In this document: piece by piece, positions 28,201 through 36,892 of the stretch
How the letters are laid out: each line of letters starts with the position of its first letter
Numbering within the stretch: position 1 is the stretch's first letter
Source of the DNA: Methanobacterium sp.
GTDB lineage: Archaea; Methanobacteriota; Methanobacteria; Methanobacteriales; Methanobacteriaceae
DNA length: 64,000 nt
Assembly: GCF_038562635.1 (NCBI RefSeq)
Contig: NZ_JBCFBO010000001.1
Location: forward strand, 1,216,543 to 1,280,542
Direction of reading: 5' to 3'
The notes under the pieces: generated by a model
Database searches by the model: none
Told to the model about the DNA's origin: nothing
Seen by the model: the letters and a program-made list of their open reading frames with translations, nothing else
Made by a program: the position numbers and the translations under genes

Positions 28201-28456
28201 TTGCATCTGGTTTTTCTTTTTCTATGATTTTTGCAACGATTTCTGGAGTTAATGGCTCGACATACACTCTATCTGCCATATCTACATCCGTTTGAATTGT
28301 TGCAGGATTACTATTTACAAGTACAGTTTCAATTCCCTCTGCCCGGAGGGATTCGCACGCTTGAGAGCCAGAGTAATCAAATTCGGCTGCTTGACCTATT
28401 TGAATTGGCCCTGATCCAATGATAAGAACTTTTTTTATGTCATGATCCTTCGGCAT
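25277..28456 (-). CDS. carB: Carbamoyl phosphate synthase large subunit
   Basis: The 1059-residue subunit makes carbamoyl phosphate from bicarbonate, ammonia and two ATP for arginine and pyrimidine synthesis. Its two homologous ATP-grasp halves are both intact: the first starts KVLIIGSGPIQIGQAAEFDY, the second KVIILGAGPIRIGQGIEFDY. The allosteric MGS domain closes the protein (about 940-1059). Full length compared with about 1070 in bacteria. It follows carA on the same strand with 126 bp between. Confidence 0.98.
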   Translation of the reverse strand: MPKDHDIKKVLIIGSGPIQIGQAAEFDYSGSQACESLRAEGIETVLVNSNPATIQTDVDMADRVYVEPLTPEIVAKIIEKEKPDAILPTMGGQTGLNVATGLEEIGALKGVKVIGSSVETIRNVEDRELFDEFMKRLNEPVPKAHAVDTLEGALKAVEEIGYPVIVRPAFTLGGTGGGVAHNDEELMEIASRGLDMSYIGQVLIDQSVMGWKEFEYEVMRDKNDTCIIVCNMENIDQMGIHTGESIVVAPSQTLSDDDNQRLRNASIKIIRALKIQGGCNIQFAVHPVTGEYKVIEVNPRVSRSSALASKATGYPIAKISSKIAIGMTLDEIRNDITKETPASFEPSIDYVVAKIPRWPFDKFKGINRQIGIQMKSTGEVMAIGRTIEESLHKAIRSLDIGRYGFDDVEFDEESLENATDKRIFEVYTALKSGVSIEEIKKITKIDEFFLYKILNIINFEKELNKDTIYDPFLLKKAKRMGFSDKKLSQITGMPEKQVRALREENGIIPTYKMVDTCAAEFEAKTPYYYGTYEQFDEVEVSDNKKVIILGAGPIRIGQGIEFDYCCVHGAMALKEEGIETIVINNNPETVSTDYDISNKLYFEPLTLEDVMNIVNKEKPYGVVVQFGGQTSINLAVPLAEEGVKILGTPHESIDRVEDREQFTKVLDRLGIPQADFGIAHSFEDAKTAAERIGFPVLVRPSYVLGGRAMEIVYDNTELEEYMKEAVKISPEHPILVDKFLEDAIEVDVDALCDGEDVFIGGIMEHIEEAGVHSGDSACVIPPQTIPAEVIETIKDYTRKLALELDVVGLMNIQYAVKDDGNPKVYILEANPRASRTVPFVSKSVGVPIAKVAAKLMMGTKLKDLGLVDMVKIDHVAVKESVFPFIKLPESDAILGPEMKSTGESMGIDENFGVSYYKSQLSAGMELPTEGKIFISVKDADKTKILDIVQKAEELGFDLVATRGTAKAVEDHVKIGRIKKISQGSPNIKEAMVNDEIDLIINTPSGKQSADDGYFIRRMAIELGIPYVTTLAGARAALTAIEKVKDDEIGVKSLNDYHNS

Positions 28457-28582
28457 CTTTATCCCCGTTATTTTGTAACTTATTTTTGTGAGTTTAAATC
28501 CATTGAACTATGTTTTTATCTTTATTAAATATTTTTCAATCTGGCAGTCTTATCTTTCAAAGTACTCCCAATGATGATTTTA

Positions 28583-29665
28583 TTAATATTCATTTATTGT
28601 CTTAAGGAACCTATCAAATGTATAATCTGTATCGTGAGGTCCAGGACCTGCTTCTGGATGGTACTGTACACTTGAAACTGGAAGTTCCTCATGTTCAATT
28701 CCTTCAGGTGTACCATCGTTCAAATTAACCTGAGTCATTTTAAGAGGAGTTTTTTCAATTGATTCTGGATCAATAGTAAATCCATGATTTTGAGAAGTTA
28801 TAGAAACTTTATCAGTCCTCAGATCCATTATTGGTTGATTTATTCCCCTATGGCCAAATTTCATCTTGTATATCTTGGCCCCAAATGCAAGCCCTATTAT
28901 CTGCTGTCCAAGACATATTCCAAAAACAGGAAGTCTTTCAGATAATTTCCTTACATTTTCTATAGCCTCTTTTACCCTTGTGGGGTCTCCAGGGCCGCTT
29001 GATATAAGTATTCCATCAGGGTCGTGATCAAGAACGTCTTTATAATTAGTTTTATACGGTAAAACAACTACACCAGTTTCTCTTTTGAGTAATGCATTTA
29101 TACTGTTATTTTTTATTCCGCAGTCAACAATAGCTACCCTTCTTTTGAAATCTCCCCCATAAATTACGGGCTTGTCAACACAAACTTGATCTACAAGGTC
29201 TATTTCTTCTATATCCGGTTGATGCTTTGCAGTATCCAGCAGTTCCTCATCAGATATGTCTTCAGTTGTAAGTGCTCCTTTCATGGTTCCGTGTTCTCTG
29301 ATCTTTATTGTAAGTGCTCTTGTGTCAACTCCACTTATTCCTGGAATTTTATAGTCGCTTAAAAATTCTGAAAGGCTTTTTTGGGAGTGGCTGTGTGATG
29401 GATGCTTACTTTCATCCCTTACTATGAACCCTTCTGCCTTTATTCCATTTGATTGGAACCACTCGTCAGATATTCCATAATTTCCCTGAAGAGGATAAGT
29501 ATTCATTAATATTTGACCTTTATATGAGGGATCTGTAAGCGATTCTACATATCCTGTCATTCCTGTAGCAAAAACTACTTCCCCAGTTTTTGTAGTTTCA
29601 AAACCAAAACTTTCTCCTTTAAATATTGTTCCGTCTTCCAAAGCTAATTTTGCTTCCCTTACCAT
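28583..29665 (-). CDS. carA: Carbamoyl phosphate synthase small subunit
   Basis: The 360-residue glutaminase subunit supplies ammonia to CarB. The class I amidotransferase domain has the nucleophile elbow FGICLGQQIIGLAFG and the His/Glu pair in QYHPEAGPGPHD. The N-terminal CPSase domain begins AKLALEDGTIFKGESFG. The ATG follows GGTGATTAA. It is the promoter-proximal gene of the carAB pair; a hairpin array lies on its 5' side. Confidence 0.98.
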   Translation of the reverse strand: MVREAKLALEDGTIFKGESFGFETTKTGEVVFATGMTGYVESLTDPSYKGQILMNTYPLQGNYGISDEWFQSNGIKAEGFIVRDESKHPSHSHSQKSLSEFLSDYKIPGISGVDTRALTIKIREHGTMKGALTTEDISDEELLDTAKHQPDIEEIDLVDQVCVDKPVIYGGDFKRRVAIVDCGIKNNSINALLKRETGVVVLPYKTNYKDVLDHDPDGILISSGPGDPTRVKEAIENVRKLSERLPVFGICLGQQIIGLAFGAKIYKMKFGHRGINQPIMDLRTDKVSITSQNHGFTIDPESIEKTPLKMTQVNLNDGTPEGIEHEELPVSSVQYHPEAGPGPHDTDYTFDRFLKTINEY

Positions 29666-29825
29666 TTAATCACCATATAATCGCGAGTTAGTTTAATAGC
29701 TTAAATTAATTTAATTAAAAAATTGAACTTTAATTTAGTAGTTATCTTTATCACATTTGATCTTTTACTATTATAGTTTTATGTAGTTTTCGAGAATTAG
29801 ATATTGAAAAATTATTCGGTGGCCT

Positions 29826-30056
29826 TCAAAAACCCATAGGGGTTTTGATGCCTACAAAAACGAAGTTAGCAACTCTTCAAGTTGCACTCCGAAATCGCAG
29901 ATTTCGAGAGTTTTCGCATGCCCGCAAAATCCTCAAAAATCGAAGATTTTTGGGAGTTAGAAAAATGCAATGCATTTTTCTAAAATTCTAAGAATTTTGC
30001 ACGGCTTTCAAAAACCTTTGGTTTTTGATGCCCACAAAAAAATCAAAGATTTTTTT
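29826..30056. repeat. Short hairpin array next to rimI
   Basis: A run of hairpins occupies the gap upstream of carA. Examples are TCAAAAACCC ata GGGGTTTTTGA (29826-29849), CGAAATC gca GATTTCG (near 29891), CAAAAATC gaa GATTTTTG, AGAAAAATGC aat GCATTTTTCT, CAAAAACC ttt GGTTTTTG, and AAAAAAATC aaa GATTTTTTT (30036-30056). Nearly all have a 3-nt loop. The last one contains the rimI stop codon, so the array invades the gene end. Confidence 0.7.
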
Positions 30057-30486
30057 GGACGGCTTTTTTCATGATTACGGCGTCTTCACCGTCTTCATAA
30101 TAACCTTCACAGATTTTACTTTCTTTAAAACCTAAGTTAGTGTAGAATTTTCTTGCTCCCCTATTTCCAACTCTAACCTCTAGTTTAATTTCCCTTACAT
30201 TGCATTTTTTGAAGATATCTACAGCATAGCTTACAAGTTCCGCACCTACACCTTTCCTTCTGTAATTTTTATCTACCGCAATTGAAATTATATGGCCTTC
30301 ATCTTCATATCTGATCCAAAATATAATATATCCCACAACAATATTATCTTGTTGGGCAACTAAAAATCCTGCCCCTAAATTATAAATATCTATAATAATA
30401 CTTGCCGGATAAGGATCCTTAAATGATTCCATTTCAATTTCAAGGACTCTTTTAATATCTGGACGTTTAAATTCTCTTATTATCAT
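30043..30486 (-). CDS. rimI: GNAT N-acetyltransferase, RimI-like
   Basis: The 147-residue acetyltransferase has the acetyl-CoA pyrophosphate-binding motif NYRRKGVGAELV (near residue 79) and the RimI-type C-terminal segment NRGARKFYTNLGFKES. RimI homologues acetylate protein N-termini, in archaea rather broadly. The ATG follows GGAGAT, read on the minus strand. The start overlaps the divergent UPF0146 gene by two bases, and the last codons and the stop lie inside a hairpin repeat. Confidence 0.88.
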   Translation of the reverse strand: MIIREFKRPDIKRVLEIEMESFKDPYPASIIIDIYNLGAGFLVAQQDNIVVGYIIFWIRYEDEGHIISIAVDKNYRRKGVGAELVSYAVDIFKKCNVREIKLEVRVGNRGARKFYTNLGFKESKICEGYYEDGEDAVIMKKAVQKNL

Positions 30487-30892
30487 GAATATCTCCGTGG
30501 TAGAAATGTGGAAAGATTTTGCTCAGTATATCATTAACAATTATAGTAACGCAGAGAAGATAGTGGAAGTAGGTGCTGGAAAGTTCCATAAAGTTGCCTC
30601 TATTCTGGAAGAAAGCCTCAGTTCATCTATTGTCATGACAGATATTAAACCTTCTCATGGGAAAATAATCAAAGATAATATTTGTAATCCTGACTTAAAA
30701 ATATATGGTGGATCATCTCTTATTTATTCTATAAGGCCCCAGCCAGAATTGATGCCCCACCTTATTCTTGTTGCAGAAAAAATTGGTGCCGATCTTATCA
30801 TAAAACCATTTTCTACAGACTCGGTAAATTCCAGCAAAATGAAGCTTATAAATTATAAAAGGGCAACTTTTTACAAGGCGTCTTATAAATAA
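30485..30892 (+). CDS. UPF0146 family protein
   Basis: The 135-residue archaeal protein of the UPF0146 family has a Rossmann-like start: KIVEVGAGKFHKVASIL resembles a SAM-binding motif I, but later methyltransferase motifs are weak. The C-terminus holds ADLIIKPFS. No experimental role is known to me. The ATG at 30485 overlaps the divergent rimI start; a second ATG at 30506 is also possible. No clear ribosome site precedes either, so the transcript may be leaderless. Confidence 0.72.
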   Translation: MNISVVEMWKDFAQYIINNYSNAEKIVEVGAGKFHKVASILEESLSSSIVMTDIKPSHGKIIKDNICNPDLKIYGGSSLIYSIRPQPELMPHLILVAEKIGADLIIKPFSTDSVNSSKMKLINYKRATFYKASYK

Positions 30893-31146
30893 TAGTCCTT
30901 AAAAACGTGATTCCTGCTAAAATTGGATTATTATTTATTTTTCAACATAATATATCGTAAAAACATGATATTAAGCTTTAAAAATTGAAAATAATTTTTA
31001 AAATGGATTTTCTAAACAGCATAATGCTATTTGAAAATTGTTCAGGGTTATGATATTATAACATAATTTTGACCAAATGAAAGAATTTAATTAATTATAT
31101 ATTAGGTTAATTACTATAAAGATTGAAGAACGGTTGTAAAATCCCT
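30893..31146 (+). other. AT-rich gap before the large hairpin array
   Basis: This stretch has no coding frame. GTTAATTACTATA at 31106-31118 resembles the right terminal repeat of the TATAGTGAATRAC family, but no matching left end was found. Otherwise nothing is recognised. Confidence 0.35.
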
Positions 31147-31572
31147 CAAAAATTTGAAGAATTTTTGGGGCACGAATCGAATCTGTAAAACATGCTGTGC
31201 ATGTTTTACGCATAAAAAAATCGGAGATTTTTTAAGATTCGTAAGCTTCAATTTTACACAGCAAAAAACTTCATTTTTTGCATGCCGTCGAAAAATCGGA
31301 GATTTTTCGGGCAGCAAAATTAAAAATTTTGCATGTTTGCAAAACAAAGTTAGCAAAACTAAAGTTAGAAAAACTTTGTTTTTCTACATCAAAAATCAAA
31401 GATTTTTGAAGTTTTGCATTTTTGGAAATCGAAGATTTCCGATACCCCGAATGCGAAGCATTCGAGGGCTCCAAATCCTTTGGATTTGAGAGTTTCGCAA
31501 CCGCAAACATGGAATGTTTGCATGCCGTCGAAAAATCGGAGATTTTTCGGGCAGCAAACACAAAGTGTTTGC
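31147..31572. repeat. Large short-hairpin array (over ten stem-loops)
   Basis: The 426-bp array consists of consecutive stem-loops, mostly with 3-nt loops: AAAAAAATC gga GATTTTTT, CGAAAAATC gga GATTTTTCG, GCAAAATT aaa AATTTTGC, AAAAAC ttt GTTTTT, TCAAAAATC aaa GATTTTTGA, GGAAATC gaa GATTTCC, CGAATGC gaa GCATTCG, CAAATCC ttt GGATTTG, GCAAACAT gga ATGTTTGC and GCAAACAC aaa GTGTTTGC. A 42-bp block is repeated exactly at 31277-31318 and 31517-31558. Open frames across it on both strands are low-complexity artefacts. Confidence 0.75.
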
Positions 31573-31691
31573 ATGTTATAAAAAATATAAAATTTGAACC
31601 ATAATATAACCTTAAATGTATTAAAACTATTTTTTACAAACTATCAAAAATAAATTTATGTTAATATATCATTTTACAAAGATGTGTTACA

Positions 31692-34226
31692 ATGAAATGG
31701 CAAAAGTTAAGTGTAGATGAAACGTTGAAGACACTCAACTCAGATGCAAATAAAGGTTTAACAGATGAAGAAGCTAAAAAACGTAACCTTAAATTTGGAC
31801 TGAATGAACTAGTTGAAAAGGAGAAACCTGGCCCAATACGTCTTTTTTTAGGGCAGTTTAAAGAAATACTTATAGTCATACTCATATTTGCCGCCATAGC
31901 GGCATATTATGTCGGGGATACAATTGATGCGGTTGTTATCCTGATTGTTGTTGTAATAAATGCTGTTGTTGGATTTATACAGGAATACAGGGCAGAAAAA
32001 GCTATGGAAAAGCTTAAAGGCCTCATCTCTAATGAAGCAGTTGTTATCAGGGATGGTAAAAAACAGAAGATACTTGCTAAAAACCTAACACCTGGAGATA
32101 TTGTTGTTATAGAAGAAGGAGACAATATTCCTGCAGATTTAAGACTAATAAAAAGTTTTGATTTGAGGGTAGATGAATCAGCACTTACTGGAGAATCACT
32201 TCCAGCTAAAAAACACTTCGAAATCCTTGATGGTGAAGAAGAAACAGATAATTTGGTCTTTATGGATACTGATGTGTCTCTAGGTAGAGGAAAAGGTGTT
32301 GTAGTAGCAGTAGGTATGGACACTTCTATAGGGAAAATAGCAGAATTAATACAGGAAGAAGAAGAGGATACTCCCCTACATCAAAAAATAGGCCGCCTTG
32401 GAAGGAACTTAGGAATTCTCGCACTGGTTGTCTGTTCAGTGGTATTTGTTTTACAGTACCTGCAGGGACTCCCAATAATTGACACATTTTTAACAGCTAT
32501 TTCTTTAGCAGTTGCAGCAGTTCCAGAAGGTCTTCCTGCAATTTTAACACTTACACTCGCCCTTGGAATGCAGAGAATGGCAAAAAGCAATGCTATTGTT
32601 AGAAAACTCCTCGCAGTTGAGACTTTAGGGTCATGTAATGTTATATGTACCGACAAAACAGGTACACTTACCAAAAATAAGATGACCGTAAGGGAAACCC
32701 GCATAACTGCTCCTGAGAAAGCCTTTGAGATTTCTGCATTGTGTAACAATGCGGTTTTAAATGAAGGCAAGCTCATAGGTGACCCTACTGATGGGGCCAT
32801 ATTAGCTTATGCTGAAGAAAATGGGTATACCCGGTCTGAACTTGAAAAAATACATCCAAGACTGCTTGAAATCCCGCTTGACAGCGTTAGAAAACGGATG
32901 ACGACTGTGAATGATTTCAATGGAACTAATTATGTCCTGGTTAAAGGAGCTCCAGAAATCGTTTTAGACAAATGTATGTGGATTGAAAAAGATGCACGAC
33001 CTCAAAAACTCGCTAAACAAGATAAAGAGATCATATTAAATGACTTAAAGGACATGACAGGTAAAGCCCTTCGTGTTCTGGCTCTTGCATACAAAAAACT
33101 AACACCTGTAGAACAAGATATGGATAGTGTTGATAAAGATAAATTAGAAGAAAACCTTGTTTTCGTTGGTTTAGTTGGAATGATGGACCCACCAAGACAG
33201 GAAGCTAAAGAAGCAGTTGCAACCTGTATGAAAGCAGGGATCAGAGTTGTAATGATAACAGGAGACCATGAAGATACTGCTGCAGCCATAGGAAAAGAAA
33301 TTGGAATTCTTACAGAGGGCAAAGTCCTCACAGGTTCCGAACTTGATAAACTCAATGAAGCTGAATTTAAAGAGATGGTTGATGATATCCAGGTTTATGC
33401 AAGGGTTTTCCCTGAACAAAAAGTTAGAATTGTAGAAGCCCTTAAAGAAAAAGGCAACATCACATCAATGACTGGAGACGGTGTAAACGATGCTCCTGCG
33501 CTTAAGAGGGCAGCCATTGGAGTTGCCATGGGAAGCGGTACCGATGTCGCTAAAGAGTCGGCAGATATGCTTTTACAGGACGATAACTTTGCTACTATTG
33601 TTAAAGCTGTTAAAGAAGGACGTATAATATTTGATAACATCAGAAGATTTGTCAGGTTCCAGCTTTCAACCAACATAGGAGCCATACTCACCATTACTTC
33701 TGCATCGATCCTTAGCCTTCCCGTACCATTTAACCCAATCCAGGTTCTATGGATAAACATAATTATGGACGGCCCACCAGCACAATCCCTCGGAGTTGAG
33801 CCTCCTGAAAAGAATGTTATGGAACGCGCTCCACTAAAAGAAGAAATAATACCCCGGAAGAATTTGCTTAAAATAGCCATTGCAGGAGTTGTAATGACTG
33901 TAGGAACACTGGTACTCTACTATTTAGAGCTTGTAAATGGAGCAAGTACTTTAAAAGCTACAACAATAGCATTTACTGTGTTTGTTATGTTCCAGATATT
34001 TAACGTGTTTAACTGCAGAGCAGAGAAGTTCTCAAACTTCTCAAACAAGTTCCTGGTTGTGGCAATTGGGCTGTCGTTCTTACTGCAGCTAGCCGTTATA
34101 TATGTTCCATTCCTACAGGGCGTATTTAGAACAACTGCACTGTCAATAATTGACTGGGTTGCAATTATAATAGTTGCTAGCTTGATTTTTTTAAGCGACT
34201 GGCTAGTTGAGAGGTTTATAAAATGA
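31692..34226 (+). CDS. P-type cation ATPase, calcium/proton-pump-like (P2 type)
   Basis: The 844-residue ion pump has the phosphorylation motif CTDKTGTLT (Asp321). M4 carries VAAVPEGLPAIL (near 274-285), as in SERCA-type pumps. The actuator loop DESALTGES is at 161-169 and the hinge MTGDGVNDAPAL is present. About ten membrane spans are visible, with the last six at the C-terminus. Calcium is the usual cargo of this branch; the second calcium-site residues were not checked. The stop overlaps cobK by four bases. Confidence 0.9.
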   Translation: MKWQKLSVDETLKTLNSDANKGLTDEEAKKRNLKFGLNELVEKEKPGPIRLFLGQFKEILIVILIFAAIAAYYVGDTIDAVVILIVVVINAVVGFIQEYRAEKAMEKLKGLISNEAVVIRDGKKQKILAKNLTPGDIVVIEEGDNIPADLRLIKSFDLRVDESALTGESLPAKKHFEILDGEEETDNLVFMDTDVSLGRGKGVVVAVGMDTSIGKIAELIQEEEEDTPLHQKIGRLGRNLGILALVVCSVVFVLQYLQGLPIIDTFLTAISLAVAAVPEGLPAILTLTLALGMQRMAKSNAIVRKLLAVETLGSCNVICTDKTGTLTKNKMTVRETRITAPEKAFEISALCNNAVLNEGKLIGDPTDGAILAYAEENGYTRSELEKIHPRLLEIPLDSVRKRMTTVNDFNGTNYVLVKGAPEIVLDKCMWIEKDARPQKLAKQDKEIILNDLKDMTGKALRVLALAYKKLTPVEQDMDSVDKDKLEENLVFVGLVGMMDPPRQEAKEAVATCMKAGIRVVMITGDHEDTAAAIGKEIGILTEGKVLTGSELDKLNEAEFKEMVDDIQVYARVFPEQKVRIVEALKEKGNITSMTGDGVNDAPALKRAAIGVAMGSGTDVAKESADMLLQDDNFATIVKAVKEGRIIFDNIRRFVRFQLSTNIGAILTITSASILSLPVPFNPIQVLWINIIMDGPPAQSLGVEPPEKNVMERAPLKEEIIPRKNLLKIAIAGVVMTVGTLVLYYLELVNGASTLKATTIAFTVFVMFQIFNVFNCRAEKFSNFSNKFLVVAIGLSFLLQLAVIYVPFLQGVFRTTALSIIDWVAIIIVASLIFLSDWLVERFIK

Positions 34227-34999
34227 ATATAATGGTAATGGCAGGTACAAAAGATGCTGCAAATATCATAGAAAAGTTAAGCAGTACAGAAAAGTTCAAT
34301 ATACTTGCCACAACCACTACATCTTATGGTGCAGACATTGCAAAAGCAGCGGGTGCAGATGAAATAATTTCTAAAGGGCTTACCCTGGAAGAACTGGTTG
34401 AAGTAATTAAAACAAATGATATAAACATTTTAATAGATGCTACCCACCCATTTGCTGCAATTGCAACCCATAATGCTATAAAATCTTCAAAAATAACTGG
34501 AATCAAATATTTAAGGTTTGAAAGGCCATTAGAAGATTTAAAAGAGAATGATCTGATTTATGAAGCGCCTTCATTTGAAGAAGCCGCATTAAAAGCAGAG
34601 AAACTAACTAAAGGCAGAGTTTTGCACCTTGCAGGGGTTTCAACATTAAAACCTGTGGTTGAAAAAATTGATTCTTCAAGGTTATTTGCAAGGGTACTTC
34701 CATCAGTCAATTCCATCCAGAAATGTATTGACCTGGGAATAAAACAGGAAAATATAATAGCAATGCAGGGCGTATTCTCAAAAAAATTCAACAAAGTATT
34801 GTTCGAGGAATATAACATATCTCTCATTATAACAAAAGAAAGTGGAGAAACAGGCGGAACTCTATCAAAAATAAGTGCTGCCGTTGAACTTGGGCTTGAT
34901 GTAGTATTGGTTACCCGCCCAAAAGTTGCAGAACTTGAGAATAACGATATTTTTATAGATCTAGATGAAATAGTTGATTTTATGTTAAAAATTACATAA
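34223..34999 (+). CDS. cobK: Precorrin-6A/cobalt-precorrin-6A reductase
   Basis: The 258-residue enzyme reduces (cobalt-)precorrin-6A in cobalamin synthesis, needed for the corrinoids of methanogens. Landmarks of CobK/CbiJ include INILIDATHPFAAIATHNAI (near 70), YLRFERP and ITKESGETGGTLSKISAA. Start ATG 34223 overlaps the pump stop (ATGA) and follows AGAGGT. Other cob genes are absent, so the coupling with a cation pump is odd. Confidence 0.9.
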   Translation: MNIMVMAGTKDAANIIEKLSSTEKFNILATTTTSYGADIAKAAGADEIISKGLTLEELVEVIKTNDINILIDATHPFAAIATHNAIKSSKITGIKYLRFERPLEDLKENDLIYEAPSFEEAALKAEKLTKGRVLHLAGVSTLKPVVEKIDSSRLFARVLPSVNSIQKCIDLGIKQENIIAMQGVFSKKFNKVLFEEYNISLIITKESGETGGTLSKISAAVELGLDVVLVTRPKVAELENNDIFIDLDEIVDFMLKIT

Positions 35000-35222
35000 A
35001 TCATTATTTAAATTCTTTAAAAACATCCATATAATTTTAACTTTATTTTTTAAATTATTTCTATCCTTATTTCCAATTTAACTGTTTTTAACACTGGTCG
35101 CTTCCATTTAGGACTAATTACAATATTGGAAATACAATATACTAACCATAACCATACCTAAAGATAGTTAATATATATAGCATATGTTCAAATAAGATCA
35201 ACTCAACGTATGAGGTGTTTTT

Positions 35223-35969
35223 ATGGATAATCATGACTATGTTTTACTTGCATCTATTTTTACAATAGGCCTACTTATTGGCCTTGCAATTAATGGAGGC
35301 ACCTCCTATTTTACAGATACTCTCACAGTGCCCGATGATCTCAACCAGACTTATACAAATGCCATTGATGACGCTATGATCGCAGATGATAACGAAATCA
35401 GTACAAATCTCACCCCCATTACTGAAGATAATTCCAATTTAACCTGGCAAGGAAATAGCAGTGATAAAAGAGTTTTAGTTGTTTTATGGACAACACATAA
35501 ATCCAGCTATCCTGTCGGAGGAAATATAACTACATACTGGGGTGAAACATGGGTTACAGCTGTTCCTGAGATAAAAAACTTCTTTAAATCCCATTCAATT
35601 TCCGAGCAGTACCTCCAGTTAAGAGTGGCACAGCTTTTAGGTTTACCTCCAGATTCAAAGGATGATTACTTTGTAGAAGTTTGGGTAAATCCAAAAGACC
35701 TTTTTAGACCAGCACCTGACAACGAAATCAATGATACAACTGCACAACTGGATTTCCCAAGCTCAGTTGATCCGGCATATGAGAAATGGTTCGATAACAA
35801 CATAATATCTTCCTATTTCCCTAAAGAGTACCCCTGGACACGGTTAGGATATACATATGATTGGGGCAACCCCAATTCCCACATAGGACTAAGCGAGTTC
35901 GTGATGAAAAATAATTCAAATATCACAGTTAAATCAGTGCAGACAACAAAGGAGTATCTTGCCTCTTAA
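35223..35969 (+). CDS. Membrane-anchored extracellular protein, unknown function
   Basis: I do not recognise this 248-residue protein. A single N-terminal span (residues 7-26, VLLASIFTIGLLIGLAING) lacks a signal cleavage site, so it probably anchors an outside domain. A linker with many N-x-S/T sites (e.g. NQT, NLT, NSS) follows; these could be N-glycosylated. The main domain has KRVLVVLWTTHKSSYPVGG and TTYWGETWVTAVPEIKNFF. It has its own promoter region and AGGTG site. Confidence 0.6.
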   Translation: MDNHDYVLLASIFTIGLLIGLAINGGTSYFTDTLTVPDDLNQTYTNAIDDAMIADDNEISTNLTPITEDNSNLTWQGNSSDKRVLVVLWTTHKSSYPVGGNITTYWGETWVTAVPEIKNFFKSHSISEQYLQLRVAQLLGLPPDSKDDYFVEVWVNPKDLFRPAPDNEINDTTAQLDFPSSVDPAYEKWFDNNIISSYFPKEYPWTRLGYTYDWGNPNSHIGLSEFVMKNNSNITVKSVQTTKEYLAS

Positions 35970-36194
35970 ACCATTTCCATTTTTTATTTTTTTATAAACA
36001 GATACATCTATTGTTGCTATGCGTATAAAGTGTTTATTATTAATTTTTTAGGTTAAATAGACATATCATGATTTTAAATGTATTTTTAAGATTTAAATTT
36101 TGTTTGTATAATAAAATAAGTTATTTATTACAAAAAAGACATAATTATAACCATCTGTATACAAATAAATTAAAATATAAATGGAGTTGTAAAC

Positions 36195-36671
36195 TTGAAA
36201 TCAATAGTTCTATATTATTCAAGAACTGGAAAAACAGCCATAGCTGCAAAAGCCATTGCAGATAAAATATCCTCCGAAATAATTGAAATTAAAGACCTTA
36301 AAGGTAGAAAAGGATTTATAGGTTATATAAAAGCTGCCCTTGATGCACGAGGCATGAAAACAACACCTATCGAACCAAATACTATAAATGTTGCAGACTA
36401 TGATACCATCTGTCTTGGAACACCAGTATGGGCTGGAAAACCAGCTCCCGCCATAAATACCATTATAAAAAACATGGAAATTAGAGGAAAAGATATTATT
36501 CTATTTATAACTCTTGGGGGAAACAACTACAAAGATGCACTCAACTCAATGAGCAAAGAAGTTGAAGCAGAAGGAGGCAATGTAATTAAAACCATTGCAG
36601 TAATAAAAAGCGGTAATAAAACTGAAGCAGATATTGCAAATGAAATAAATAAAATAGATATTAATATTTAA
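36195..36671 (+). CDS. Flavodoxin family protein
   Basis: The 158-residue flavodoxin fold starts KSIVLYYSRTGKTAIAAKA, with the FMN phosphate-binding loop YSRTGKT. CLGTPVWAGKPAPAINT is the aromatic loop that stacks on the flavin, and a glycine loop ITLGGNNYKDAL follows. It is probably an FMN-dependent electron carrier or oxidoreductase. The TTG start (36195) is preceded by GGAG. No partner gene is adjacent. Confidence 0.85.
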   Translation: MKSIVLYYSRTGKTAIAAKAIADKISSEIIEIKDLKGRKGFIGYIKAALDARGMKTTPIEPNTINVADYDTICLGTPVWAGKPAPAINTIIKNMEIRGKDIILFITLGGNNYKDALNSMSKEVEAEGGNVIKTIAVIKSGNKTEADIANEINKIDINI

Positions 36672-36892
36672 TCCATTTTCAAAAGTAACCGGCAGTTCCA
36701 TCCCCATGCCCTATTTTAATTAGCAATTTTATAAAATTAATACTTATTTTAAAATATTTATGTAGTTTTGTCTAATTATAAACCGTTTTAAAAAATTTAA
36801 CACAATTTCGTACATTACAAACTATTTTAAATGAGTAAAAATAAGTAAAAACATACAAAGTAGTATAGATATAATTACAAACAGGTGTATTC

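Noticed and set aside
31147..31572. Hairpin array as CRISPR or attachment site
   Set aside because: Arms vary, spacing is irregular and there are no constant repeats with unique spacers; no integrase nearby.
31114..31604. Several small frames on both strands in the hairpin-rich region
   Set aside because: The residues repeat the hairpin arms (e.g. KIGDF) and lack ribosome sites; treated as repeat artefacts.
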